A DNA stretch of 64,000 nucleotides from Pipra filicauda (Eukaryota > Chordata > Aves > Passeriformes > Pipridae). The stretch lies in the NCBI RefSeq assembly GCF_003945595.2, contig NW_024104770.1:1-64000 (forward strand), given 5' to 3'. Shown here piece after piece: positions 15,441-27,947 of the stretch. Both the position numbers and the translations under genes were made by a program. The number at the start of each line of letters is the position of its first letter. Position 1 is the first letter of the stretch. The notes under the pieces were generated by a model, which saw only the letters and a program-made list of their open reading frames with translations, was not told the DNA's origin and did not search any database.

Positions 15441-16669
15441 GGGAAGGCAGGCTGGGGACAGTAGGGACAGGGCAGCGGGTTCACCACCCGGGGACACGGG
15501 GCACTTCGGGGCTGGGGAAGCGGTGCTGCGAATGCTGAGTTTCGGAGGGGAAACACCGGGACCCCCAGGGGAGCGGCAGCAGGACGGCGGCGGGGTCAGT
15601 GGGTGACGGGGACAGGCGGAGCGCCGCGGCTCTGGGTCATCGGCTGACGGGGGCGCGGGGGTCACCGGGGCTGGCGGCAGTAGAGCCTCAGGGACACCGA
15701 GGGCCCCCGCGGCACGGGAGCCTTGGCCCGAGGCCGGTGGGTGCCCCTCGGGACGAGGTGCCCCCGCCCGTGTTTAGTCTGGGCGGGAGAATGCGGGGGG
15801 TGACCTTGGACCCTGTCCGGGAGCTGGGCGGTGACGTGTCCCGGGCCGGTGGCGGCCGCGGTGCTGCCCTCTGACCTCCTTCCCCACCGGGATACCCGGC
15901 TCTGCCGCCGCTGACGGACCCCGACCCGGCTTGGCCTCCCCCGGCCCCCGGCGGGCAGGCCCGGGCAGGCTGTGCCGGGGTGCCAGGAGGGCTCAGCCTA
16001 ATCCCCCCAGGCATTCCCCAGGCGAGCATTCCAACGGGGATCACGGTGGGCACAGTGCCACCCGCAGTCCAGCCCCGTCCTCCCTGTGCCCCTAACGCTG
16101 CCCCGCCGGGATGGGGGGTCCCCTGCAGCCTGTACCCCGTCCCTGGCTGGGAGGGGATCCTCCACAGCATCCCCTGCTCCTTGGCACCCGCTGCTCCGGG
16201 CCCCCCGCAGTCCCTGCATGCCTGGGGAGGCAGAGGGGGGTGTGTCTACCCGGCCACCCCCTCCTGCTGCACAGGGGGCAGAGCTCGGGGGGCCCCGGGA
16301 TGCCCCTGTGATCGAGGCAGGGGTGCCAGAGCCAGCGAGTGCTCAGGTGTTTGCTCCACCTGGCTGGTGCCCGGAGCCCCTCAGGCTGCCAGCCCCCCTC
16401 TGTCCGTCTGTCCATCCCTGGCCGTGTGGGGCGTGTGGTGTGGGGGTCACCCTGCCCAGCCTCTGCCCTCAGGGATGAGAGTGTGGGAGCTCCTCCTGCC
16501 CCTCCTCGCCGGTGCAGACTGGGCTCCGCTGTGCCCTCCCCCGCCCCATCGGCCGGTCCTGCCGCGGGGGCTGCGCTGTGCCGGCCCCGGAGCGCCGGGC
16601 TGGCGCCAGGGCCGGGCGGGGGGCGGGCTGGGCTGGTCTCTCGCACCGGGGGCGGCTCTGCCGGGGCTG

Positions 16670-17000
16670 AGCAGTGTCGGTGCGGTTGGGCCGGGCTGGG
16701 TTTGGCGGGGCTGTCCTGCTCCGGGGGCAGCCGTGCTGGGCTTGGCTCCGGTGGGACCGGCACTGCCACGCTCAGGGCTGTCCTGCTCCCGGGGCGGCTG
16801 GGTGGGGTTTGGCTCCGGTGGGACCGGCACTACCAGTATCGGGGCTGTCCTGCTCTGGGGGTGGCTGTGTTGGGTTTGGCTCCTGTGGGATCAGAGCTGG
16901 CCTGCTGTGGGGGCGGCCCTGTTGGGTTTGGCTCCTGTGGGATCAGAGCTGTCCTGCTCTGGGGGCGGCCCTGTTGGGTTTGGCTGGTTCTGCCGGGGCT
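16670..17000. repeat. About 66-bp minisatellite in SLC5A6 intron 1
   Basis: About five units containing GGGCTGTCCTGCTC and TTGGCTCCGGTGGGACC (later TTGGCTCCTGTGGGATC). Between this and the first repeat (15440-16670) I see no exon, RNA gene or element. Confidence 0.8.
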
Positions 17001-17264
17001 GGCGGGGCCGGTGCCGCGGGGGCCTGGGTGCGACTGTTTTCACAGCCGTGGCCTCAGTGTTCTTTGGAGATGCTTGGGTTCCCCTCGGCGGGGCAGGTGG
17101 GGCAGCCCAGGGGTGGCCAAGCCCGGCCCAGAGGGAGGAGAAAGAGGAGGAGGAGGAGGGTCCGACCAAGTCCCCCCCTCACTGGGTCCTTGAGGCCAAG
17201 ACAGAGCGAGCGAAGGTCCCTGCGGTGCTGACACGTCCTTCTCGCAGCTGCCAGCGCCGGGGCG

Positions 17265-17318
17265 ATGCCGGCCAGGACGCGCTGCCGGGGCGGCTGCCGG
17301 GGCAAGGGGTGCCCATGA
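17265..17318 (+). promoter_or_regulatory. Upstream ORF in the SLC5A6 leader
   Basis: A strong acceptor (ttctcgcag) places the start of the coding-exon leader at 17248. It contains an ATG at 17265 with a 17-codon ORF ending TGA at 17318, and a second ATG at 17315 that overlaps the main start out of frame. Both could lower translation from the main ATG at 17388. Whether this leader is used is inferred from the acceptor alone. Confidence 0.5.
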
Positions 17319-17387
17319 GGCCGGCGGGGCGCGGGTGGCCGGGCAGCGGTGGCGCTGGCAGGGCGGCGGCACAGGGACACGCTCACT

Positions 17388-20602
<3,215 letters not shown>

Positions 20603-20930
20603 CCCCCCTGGCGTGGGGATCTTGGCCACCCCCCCAGGCCGGGGGGCTCAAAGCCCCAGTGGGGCACCCACAGACGGTTAGAGAGTGCCAAATAGTGGGG
20701 TGTGGGGTCCCTGGTGGGGGGCCAGTGGGCTGCCCCCCAGGGGGGCTCTGGGACCATGTCTGGGGGGTGTCAGAGCGGTGCCCCCCACGCAGGTCGGGAT
20801 GCTGCCCAGTGCCCCCGGCCTGGCCATGTGCCTTACACACCGCTCTGCTCTGGGGGCTGCCTGGACCCCTCGGGGTGCAGAGCACACCCCCCAAGGCCCT
20901 GTCAATCGTCTCTGTGTTCAATGTCCCCCC

Positions 20931-20936
20931 AATAAA
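20931..20936 (+). terminator. Poly(A) signal of SLC5A6
   Basis: AATAAA about 330 bases after the stop codon. The stretch from here to PREB (about 550 bases) holds no other gene; the sequence is GC-rich with degenerate repeats. Confidence 0.85.
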
Positions 20937-21486
20937 TGGTTCTGGAGCACAGCTGTCAGAGGGTCCTCAGGAACCACCCCCTCCCTGCTGTAACCCTGGC
21001 CCCTCATCTCTCCAAACATTGGGGTATCCCCACTGTCCCTCAAGAACCCACAAGTCCTCATTTCCCTGATCAGTGGGGGGTCTCACTGTACCTCAGAACC
21101 CCTCAAGCACTGGGAGTCCCCACGGGATCCCATGGGAACACCGTCTCCCCAAACACTGTGTTGTCCCCACTGCCCCCCAAGAGCCCATGGGGCCACGGGC
21201 CCCCATTTCCCCTGGGGAGGGGCCGCACTGTCGCCTGGGACCTGACGGGACTCCTGTCTCCTCAAGCAGTGGGTGTCTGCACTGTGCCCCAGGAGCCCAT
21301 GAGGGACAGAGGACCCCTGCTGCCATGAGCGCTGGGGGTCCCCACTGACCCCCAGGGCCCCCCGAGGCACCGGGGGTGTCTCCGCTGGCCCCCGAACCGG
21401 GTTGGGCACGTGACCCTCGAGCCCCCGCCCCTTTGGTGACCCCACCCCTCCTGGCCCCGCCCCCATTTTCGCGGGGCGGGGCGTGC

Positions 21487-21526
21487 TGACGTGCCGGTGC
21501 GCTGACGTACCGGCGTGGTGACGTCA
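21487..21526 (+). promoter_or_regulatory. Three TGACGT elements ahead of PREB
   Basis: TGACGTGC at 21487, TGACGTAC at 21503 and the full CRE TGACGTCA at 21519 are spaced exactly 16 bases apart, ending 10 bases before the PREB ATG. Such sites bind CREB/ATF and, for TGACGTG-type cores, ATF6/XBP1. PREB serves ER export, so unfolded-protein control is a reasonable inference. Confidence 0.65.
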
Positions 21527-21536
21527 CGGCGCTGCG

Positions 21537-24500
21537 ATGGCGCCCCGGCGCCCCCCGGAGCTGTACCGGGCGCCGTTCCCGCTCTACACCGTCCGCCTCC
21601 ACCCGCGCCGGGCGCTCGCCATCACCGCCGGCGGCGGCGGCGCCGCCAAGACCGGCATCCGCAATGGCGTGGTACGGGGGCAGGCGAGGGCTCTGGGGGG
21701 GCAGGTCTGAGCGGGGGGCCGGGGGGGCCAGGCTGCAGCGCGGGGGGGGGAGGTTTGAGCGCCGGGGGGGTCTGAGGGGCCGGGGGACCCGGGTGTGTGT
21801 GTGGGGGGGCAGGTCTGAGCGAGCGGGGGCTGCGGGATTTGGGTGGCCCGGCTCACGGGGAGGCCCAGAGGGAACCCCCCCAGAGCCCGGCGGGGGCCGC
21901 GGCTGAGCCACCCCCGCCCCGCAGCACTTCCTGCAGCTGGAGCAGATCGGGGGGCAGCTCAGCGCGTCGCTGCTGCACTGCCACGACACCGAGACCCGCG
22001 CCACCATGACCATGGCGCTGGCCGGGGACGTGATCGCCGCCGGGCAGGACAACAGCTGCCACATCCTGCGCTTCACCCTGCAGGAGCCCGAGGGCCCGGG
22101 CACCGCCGGGCGCGGCGGTGAGAGCCCGAGTCACCGGGGGCGGCGTGGGGCACCTGCCCTGGGGCGAGGGGGATGTGGGGACGGGCACTGCCCTGGACTG
22201 CCCCCTCATGCCTGCCCTGGGTGCCGTGTGGAGGGCTGGGTAGTGTTTTGGAGATGAGGTGTTCTGTGGACACCCCCATGCCCGCCCTGGATCCCACTCT
22301 CCCTGCTTACCTTGGGTGCAGTGGGGCGGGATATGGGGAGCTGGGGGTCTGTGGAGTGCTTGGGGATGGGGCACTGCCCTGGACCCCTTCATGTCTGTCC
22401 TGGACTTGCCTCCCTGTGCTTGCCCTGGGTGCCATGGGGAGCTCTGGGGATGGGACACTGCCCTGGAACTCCACTGTGCCTTCCCTGGACCCCTTCCTGG
22501 TCCCATCTCAGGTGCTGTGGGCAGGGTGTGGGGGGCTGGGGAGTGTTTTGGGGATGGGCAGTGCCCTGGAACCCCCCTGGATCCCTCCCTGTGCCCACCC
22601 TGGGTGTTGTGGGGCCTTTGGGTACGGGAGCTGCCCTGGGTGCCGTGGGACGGCGTGTGGGGTGCTGTGGGGACGGGCACTGCCCCCCTGTGCCCCCCGT
22701 GCCCGCCCTGCCAGCCCCGTGTCCCGGTTGCAGGCGGGGGGGACAAGGGCGTGCGGCGGCGGCGCGGCCCCGGCGGGGGGGCCCCGGGGGACACGCAGGG
22801 CCGGCCCCGCGAGGTGAGGGTGGAGAGCCTGCACCGCGTGCGCACCGACACCAGCGCCGACGCCCTGCAGAAGGCCGTGCGCTTCAGCAGCGACGGCGCC
22901 CTGCTGGCCACCGGCGGTGCCGACGGCTTCCTGCGCCTCTGGGAGGTGGGCACGGGGCAAGCTGTGGTGGGCGGGGGGGCCAGGGGGCACAGGACGGTGG
23001 AGTTGGGCGTAGGGGAGCAGAGGGGGCACGGGGAGCCAGGGCAGGCGCAGAAAGCTGGGGGGACATGGGGGAGCCAAGGGGGGCACAGGCAAAGGGAGGT
23101 GGGTGCAGGGGCTGGCACAGGGAAGCGGAGGCCGGCACTGCCGTGCTGGTGGCAGCACGTGTCGGGCAGGGATGGCTGGATCAGCATCAGTTCCCTAACT
23201 GATTCCCCCCACACCTGCCCGGGGCTGCAGCGGGGCCCAGCCCCTGCCCAGCGCCCTCACCGGCTCTGCCCCTGCAGTTCCCCAGCATGAAGAAGATGCT
23301 GGAGTTCAAAGCCCACGATGGGGAGATCGAGGACATTGCACTCGGCCCTGACAACAAGGTGAGTGTCAGGCAGCCCTGCGGCCCCTTGGCCCTGCAGAAG
23401 AGCAGCGTCTGACCCCTGTGCTGTGTGTGGCAGGTGGTGACGGCAGGGAGGGACTTCCAGTGCTGCGTGTGGCAGCAGGACCAGCTGGTGACGGGGCTGC
23501 GCTGGCACGAGAACCTGCCCGGCATCCCCGACAAGGCCTATCGCTACCAGGCCTGCCGGTGAGGGCTGGGGCTGGGGCAGGGGGCTGGGAACAGACCACT
23601 GGGGATGGGAATGGGGCAGGGGGCTGGGAACAGATCACTGGGACTGGGGATGGGGCAGGGAGCTGGGAACAGATCACTGGGGATGGGAATGGGGCAGGGA
23701 GCTGGGAACAGATCACTGGGGCTGGGGATGGAGCAGGGGGCTGGAAATGGGCCACCAGTGCTAGGGATGGGCTACCCTCAGCTGCTGCCTTGTACTGAGC
23801 CCTGTCCCGGTTGGGTCTGCAGGGAGGGGTTCCCTGGGCTCTACTGCTCTACTGGGGAGGGGGCTGGATGCCAGGAGAGCCACAGCCTGTGCCCTGTGCC
23901 CCCCGTGCCCCCTGAGCCCCGTGCCCCCCGTGCCCCATGCCCACTGTCCCCTGGCAGGTTCGGGGCGGTGGAGGACAGTGCTGGGGCACTACGGCTCTAC
24001 ACGGTGCAGGTGCCCCACAAGCGGGAGCGCCGCCCCCCGCCCTGCTACCTGACCAAGTGGGACGGGAAGAACTTCCTGCCGCTGCTGACACGGCCCTGCG
24101 GCTCCGAGGTCATCTCCTGCCTCTCCATCAGGTACCCCAGGGCCTGGGGGAGGAGGGGGGCTGTGGCAGCCCCAGCTCACTGCCCTCTCCCCGCAGTGAT
24201 TCGGGCACTTTCCTGGGGCTGGGCACAGTGACGGGCTCCGTGGCCATCCACATCGCCTTCTCGCTGCAGGTGAGCTGGGGCAGGGGGTGGGGCAGCTCCA
24301 GTGCCCCCCAGCTGGCCTCTCACCCCCCTGTGCCCCCAGAGGCTGTACTACGTGAAGGAGGCCCACGGCATCGTGGTGACCGACGTGGCCTTTGTCCCCG
24401 AGAGCCAGCCCGGGCGGGAGCTGCTGGGGGGCCACGAGGCCGCCCTGCTCAGCGTGGCCGTGGACAGCCGCTGCAAGCTGCACCTGCTGCCCACCCGGCG

Positions 24501-24699
24501 TACGTCCTGGGGCTGCTGGGGGGCTGCCTGGGGGCTGGGGTGCCTCTGCCCCTCTCGCGGCATGGGGGGGCTGCAGCCCCCCTTCACCCGTCTCTGCCCC
24601 ACAGGCTCCCTCCCGGTCTGGCTGCTGCTGCTGCTCTGTGCCGGGCTCATCGTGGCCACCATCCTGCTGCTGCAGCTTGCCTTCCCGGGCTTCCTGTAG
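21537..24699 (+). CDS. PREB: PREB (Sec12), ER guanine-nucleotide exchange factor for SAR1
   Basis: ER membrane WD-repeat protein that loads GTP on SAR1 to start COPII budding; a nuclear form was first described as a prolactin promoter binder. Exons: 21537-21671, 21925-22117, 22734-22945, 23278-23358, 23434-23558, 23958-24131, 24197-24269, 24340-24499, 24605-24699, together 1,248 nt, 415 residues (human 417). Landmarks are [17 protein letters not shown] at the start, [80 protein letters not shown] and [16 protein letters not shown]-terminal membrane anchor ([22 protein letters not shown]) ends in FPGFL. Residues about 120-140 (exon 22734) are a poorly conserved, Gly/Arg-rich linker. Confidence 0.97.
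22170..22700. repeat. Imperfect about 110-bp tandem repeat in PREB intron 2
   Basis: Four to five decayed units share GGGGATGGGCACTGCCCTGG and GTGCCCGCCCTGGGTGCCGTG-like blocks (shown in part). Intronic, no coding. Confidence 0.6.
23575..23755. repeat. About 39-bp tandem repeat in PREB intron 5
   Basis: About five units of GGGCTGGGAACAGATCACTG plus GGGATGGGAATGGGGCAGG-type sequence, alternating two variants. Confidence 0.85.
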
Positions 24700-24982
24700 C
24701 CCCCCAGCCCCTGGAGGGGACCCCTCGGTGCCAGGAGCAACCCCTCGGCCTCGACACCCCCTCCCCACAGACTGTGAAACAGAAAAGGGACCAGCCCCGG
24801 CCCCACCCCCCCGCTGGTGTTCGGGGAGCGCAGGAGGGGCCGGGGAGCCGCCCGGGGCCCGGCCCACCGGGACTGTGCTGGCAGCGGTGCGGGGCCAGCC
24901 CTGGGACAGGGGGCCTGCCGGACACGGGGGTCCCCTGCCCCAGAAGGAGGGCGTCCTGCTGGCCCCCTGCCCCACTATGGCC

Positions 24983-24988
24983 ATTAAA
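24983..24988 (+). terminator. Poly(A) signal of PREB
   Basis: ATTAAA 284 bases after the stop codon, followed by a GT-rich stretch. Confidence 0.7.
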
Positions 24989-24999
24989 CTGGAGCATGA

Positions 25000-25512
25000 A
25001 GGCAGTGCTGTGTCTGTGCCGGGGGAGTGGGGCCGGGCTGGGCGCGTGTCACTGTCACGGTCCGGGAGAGTGTGTGCCCTCGGGGGGGCCTGGCCGTGCC
25101 CTCGGGGGGCCTTCCTGGAGCCCCCCACGGCGAGCAGGTGCTGGCACTGGCTGACCCAGGCCCTCGGTGGTGCTGGTGTGGGGGTCCAGGGGTCAATGGT
25201 GGGCTGGCCCGGCTGTACCTGGGGCCCTGGGGAGTTTAGGGGGGTCTCACCCACCGGGACGGCCCCGCCCGTGCTGTGACCACGCCCGCATCTCGCCGCC
25301 CCGCCCGGCCCCGGCCCCGGTTGAGAAGCGCCGGATCCTGGTTGCCCCGGAGCTGCCCCGGGACGTCCCGCATGGTGCCGAACCCCCCCGGGCAGGGCAG
25401 GGCAGGGCCCGGGGCGGGCGGGGCCGCTCCTGGGCCCGGTGGCGGAGCCGGGACGTGGCGGCTACGTGGCCCCAGCGCGGGGCGGGCGGCACCGAGAGGC
25501 GAGCGGGGCTGG
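25000..25512 (+). promoter_or_regulatory. PREB-CGREF1 interval: CpG-rich promoter and leader exon of CGREF1
   Basis: GC- and CpG-dense sequence from about 25250. A donor, GCTGG then gtgagt, at 25512/25513 and an acceptor before 25758 suggest a noncoding first exon ending at 25512. No ABHD1-like gene lies here, although ABHD1 sits between these genes in mammals. Confidence 0.5.
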
Positions 25513-25772
25513 GTGAGTGGGCACCGGGGGCACCGGGCTGGGGGTGTTGGGGGGCGCGCACTGGGTGAGCAGCGCCAGCCGGTCCCGTGCGCGCCGCTGT
25601 CCTGTGCGCCCTCCCGTCCGTGCCAGCGTGTCCCCGCCGCGCTGGGACGGGGCAGCTCCCGGAGCCCCCGCCCCTCTCCTACGGCCGGCTTCCCACGGCC
25701 CCGGGACCCCGACCCGCCCAGAGGCGCCCCCGACCCCGCCACTCTCGTTCCACTGCAGCCCGAGGTGGCGGG

Positions 25773-27603
25773 ATGAGGAACCCACCGGTGACACTGACCG
25801 TGCTGCTGCTGCTGGGGCCGGTGGCAGGGGCCGCCCCCAGGGCGGGGGGGCACAGGTAGGGGGGTACAGGTATGAGGTACAGGGGTGGGGGGCACAGGTA
25901 TGGAGGGTACGGGTGTGCGAGCACAGGTATGGACGGTACAGGTACGGGAGTACAGGCGTAGGGGCACAGGTATGGGGGTATGGGTATGGGGGTACAGGTG
26001 TGGGGACACAGGTATGGAGGGTATGGGGGTAAGGTGTGGGGGCACAGGTATGGGGGTACAGGTAGGGGGGGTATGGGGGTAAGGTGTGGGGGGTATGGGG
26101 GTACAGGAATGGAGGGTATGGGGGTAAGGTGTGGGGGCACAGATATGGGGGTACAGGTATAGGGGGCACAGGTATGGAGGGTATGGAAGGTATGGGTGTG
26201 GGGGAACAGGTATGGAGGGTAGAGGTGTGGGGGGCACAGGTAGGTGGGTACAAGTGTGAGGTACAGGTGTGGCAGGCACAGATGGAGGGCAGAAGAATGG
26301 GGGGACATAGTTAAGGGCAGGCAGAGACGTGGGGGTTCATATGGGTGTGGGGGCACAGGTGCGGATGGGGTGCATGGGGGCCGATGGGCACCTGGGCATG
26401 AGGGGGCCACAGATATAGAGGTGGTATGTGGCTGTGGGTGGGCACAGGGGTCCGGGGGTGCCCAGTGAGGGGTGGGACTAAGGGGACTGTGGGGGCCATG
26501 GTTAGGGGGATGTCAGGCCAGCACGGGCAGCCCCTCCAGGGTCACAGGTAACCCCCCGTCTCCTGGCCAGGCCTGAGCCCCCCCTGGCCACGATCCTGGA
26601 AGCGTATCCCGACCTGCTGAGCCCGGAGTTGCCGCTGCTGCCGTGAGTCCCTGCCCTGAAGAGCCCCATGACACCGGGACCCCACCCCGGCTGGGGCTGT
26701 GCATTGACGGGGGGACAGCAATGGGTGGGGGACCCGGGCAGTGCCCACCTGCTCATGGGACAGGGTGGGCCATGGGGCATGGGCGGTGTTGCCCACCCCT
26801 GTCCCTGCTCCCCCCAGGCTGCTGCGGGGCGCGGTGCGGAGCCTGGGGCTGCCGGAGCAGGATGTGGAGGCCATGCCACTGGAGCAGGGTGAGGCCATGT
26901 GGTGTGATGGGGGGCTGAGGGGCTGGTGGGGTCAGGGACCCCAGCCCCACGGTGCCTCTGTGCCCCACAGCCCTGCTCTACCTCGCCGTGCTCCATGACC
27001 ATGACCGGAGTGGGCACCTGGATGGGCTGGAGCTGCTGCAGCTGCTGGGCACTGTGCTGGCACAGGCCGGGGGGTGGCCGGACCCCGACACGGTGGGTCC
27101 CACAGGGATGGTCCCTCGCACCCCACAGAGCCCCCAGGCCGGGCCCTCACCCCCATGCCCTGTCCCTGCAGGTGGCTGCTCTGGTGGACCGAGCCCTGGC
27201 GAGGCAGGACCGCAATGGGGATGGGCTGCTGGACCCCCACGAGCTGCTGTCACCTGACCGGGGCCGGGGACCCCTGGGGCAGTCCTCCCCGGAGCCACAA
27301 ACAGGGTCTGAGGCTGTGCCTGAGGAGGGCACAGAGATGCTCAGGGGGCACCTGGGGGTGAGCAGCCCAGGGCAGGCAGCCCCTGAGACTGGAGCCGCCC
27401 AGGCTGGAGTCCCTGAGGATGGAGGCATGGAGGGGGACGAAGCCCCCAAGGTGGAATCCCCCAGTGCTGAGGCTGTGGAGGCAGAAGAAGCCCCCGAGGC
27501 TGAAGCCCACAATAGTGATGCGTCTGAGGAAGAGGAAGTTCCCGAGGCTGCAGCCCTTGAGGAGGAGGCAGCCCCAGCATGGAGGGACTCTGGGGAGGGG
27601 TAG
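25773..27603 (+). CDS. CGREF1: CGREF1, cell growth regulator with EF-hand domains 1
   Basis: Secreted calcium-binding protein described as a growth and adhesion modulator. Exons: 25773-25855, 26571-26642, 26818-26888, 26971-27092, 27172-27603, total 780 nt, 259 residues. A signal peptide ([17 protein letters not shown]) is followed by two EF-hands: loop [13 protein letters not shown] in the exon at 26971 and [13 protein letters not shown] at the start of the last exon, both with Asp/Glu ligands at the expected places. The last exon then encodes a Glu/Ala-rich tail of about 110 residues with a loose repeat around EAPEAEA. The human tail is likewise acidic and repeated but not alignable by eye. 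Gene order (PREB, CGREF1, KHK) supports the name. Confidence 0.9.
25856..26300. repeat. GGTACAGGTATGGGGG minisatellite in CGREF1 intron 1
   Basis: About 25 or more imperfect 15-18-bp units of GGTACAGGTATGGGGG and GGCACAGGTATGGAGG fill most of the intron. Strong purine/pyrimidine strand bias. Confidence 0.9.
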
Positions 27604-27874
27604 ATGGTGGGGGGCTGTGGGCAGGGCTGAGTGGGGCAACGCCCTGGCTGCTTCCTGACCTGCTCGTGGCACAGAGTGGCGGGGGCGTCCCTGTGCCCCC
27701 CACCCTGCATCCGGGCTGGAGGGCTGGGGCACTGTGGTCATGTGGTCTCCCCTGTAACGCATCAGACAGAGAAATAGAGGCTGCTGGTGGCCTTGGCCAT
27801 GGTCAGTGCACCCCTGGGGCAGTGGGGCCCTGGCCAGGGCAGGGGGGGCATAGCTGTTGTGGGGCACGTGGAGC
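27604..27874. other. Convergent 3' ends of CGREF1 and KHK
   Basis: The CGREF1 stop (27603) and KHK poly(A) signal (27875) are about 270 bases apart. No clear CGREF1 AATAAA is seen, so its transcript may overlap the KHK 3' UTR. Confidence 0.5.
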
Positions 27875-27880
27875 TTTATT
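27875..27880 (-). terminator. Poly(A) signal of KHK
   Basis: AATAAA in gene sense, 68-73 bases after the KHK stop codon. Confidence 0.85.
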
Positions 27881-27947
27881 GGGGGAGGTGCTGCGTGCAG
27901 TGGATACGTGGTGCTCCTGGGTGGTGAGGGGGTCTCCAGGCACAGGC

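Noticed and set aside
25236..26279. Tyr/Pro/His-rich proteins on the minus strand
   Set aside because: Translation of the CGREF1 intron minisatellite in the antisense direction.
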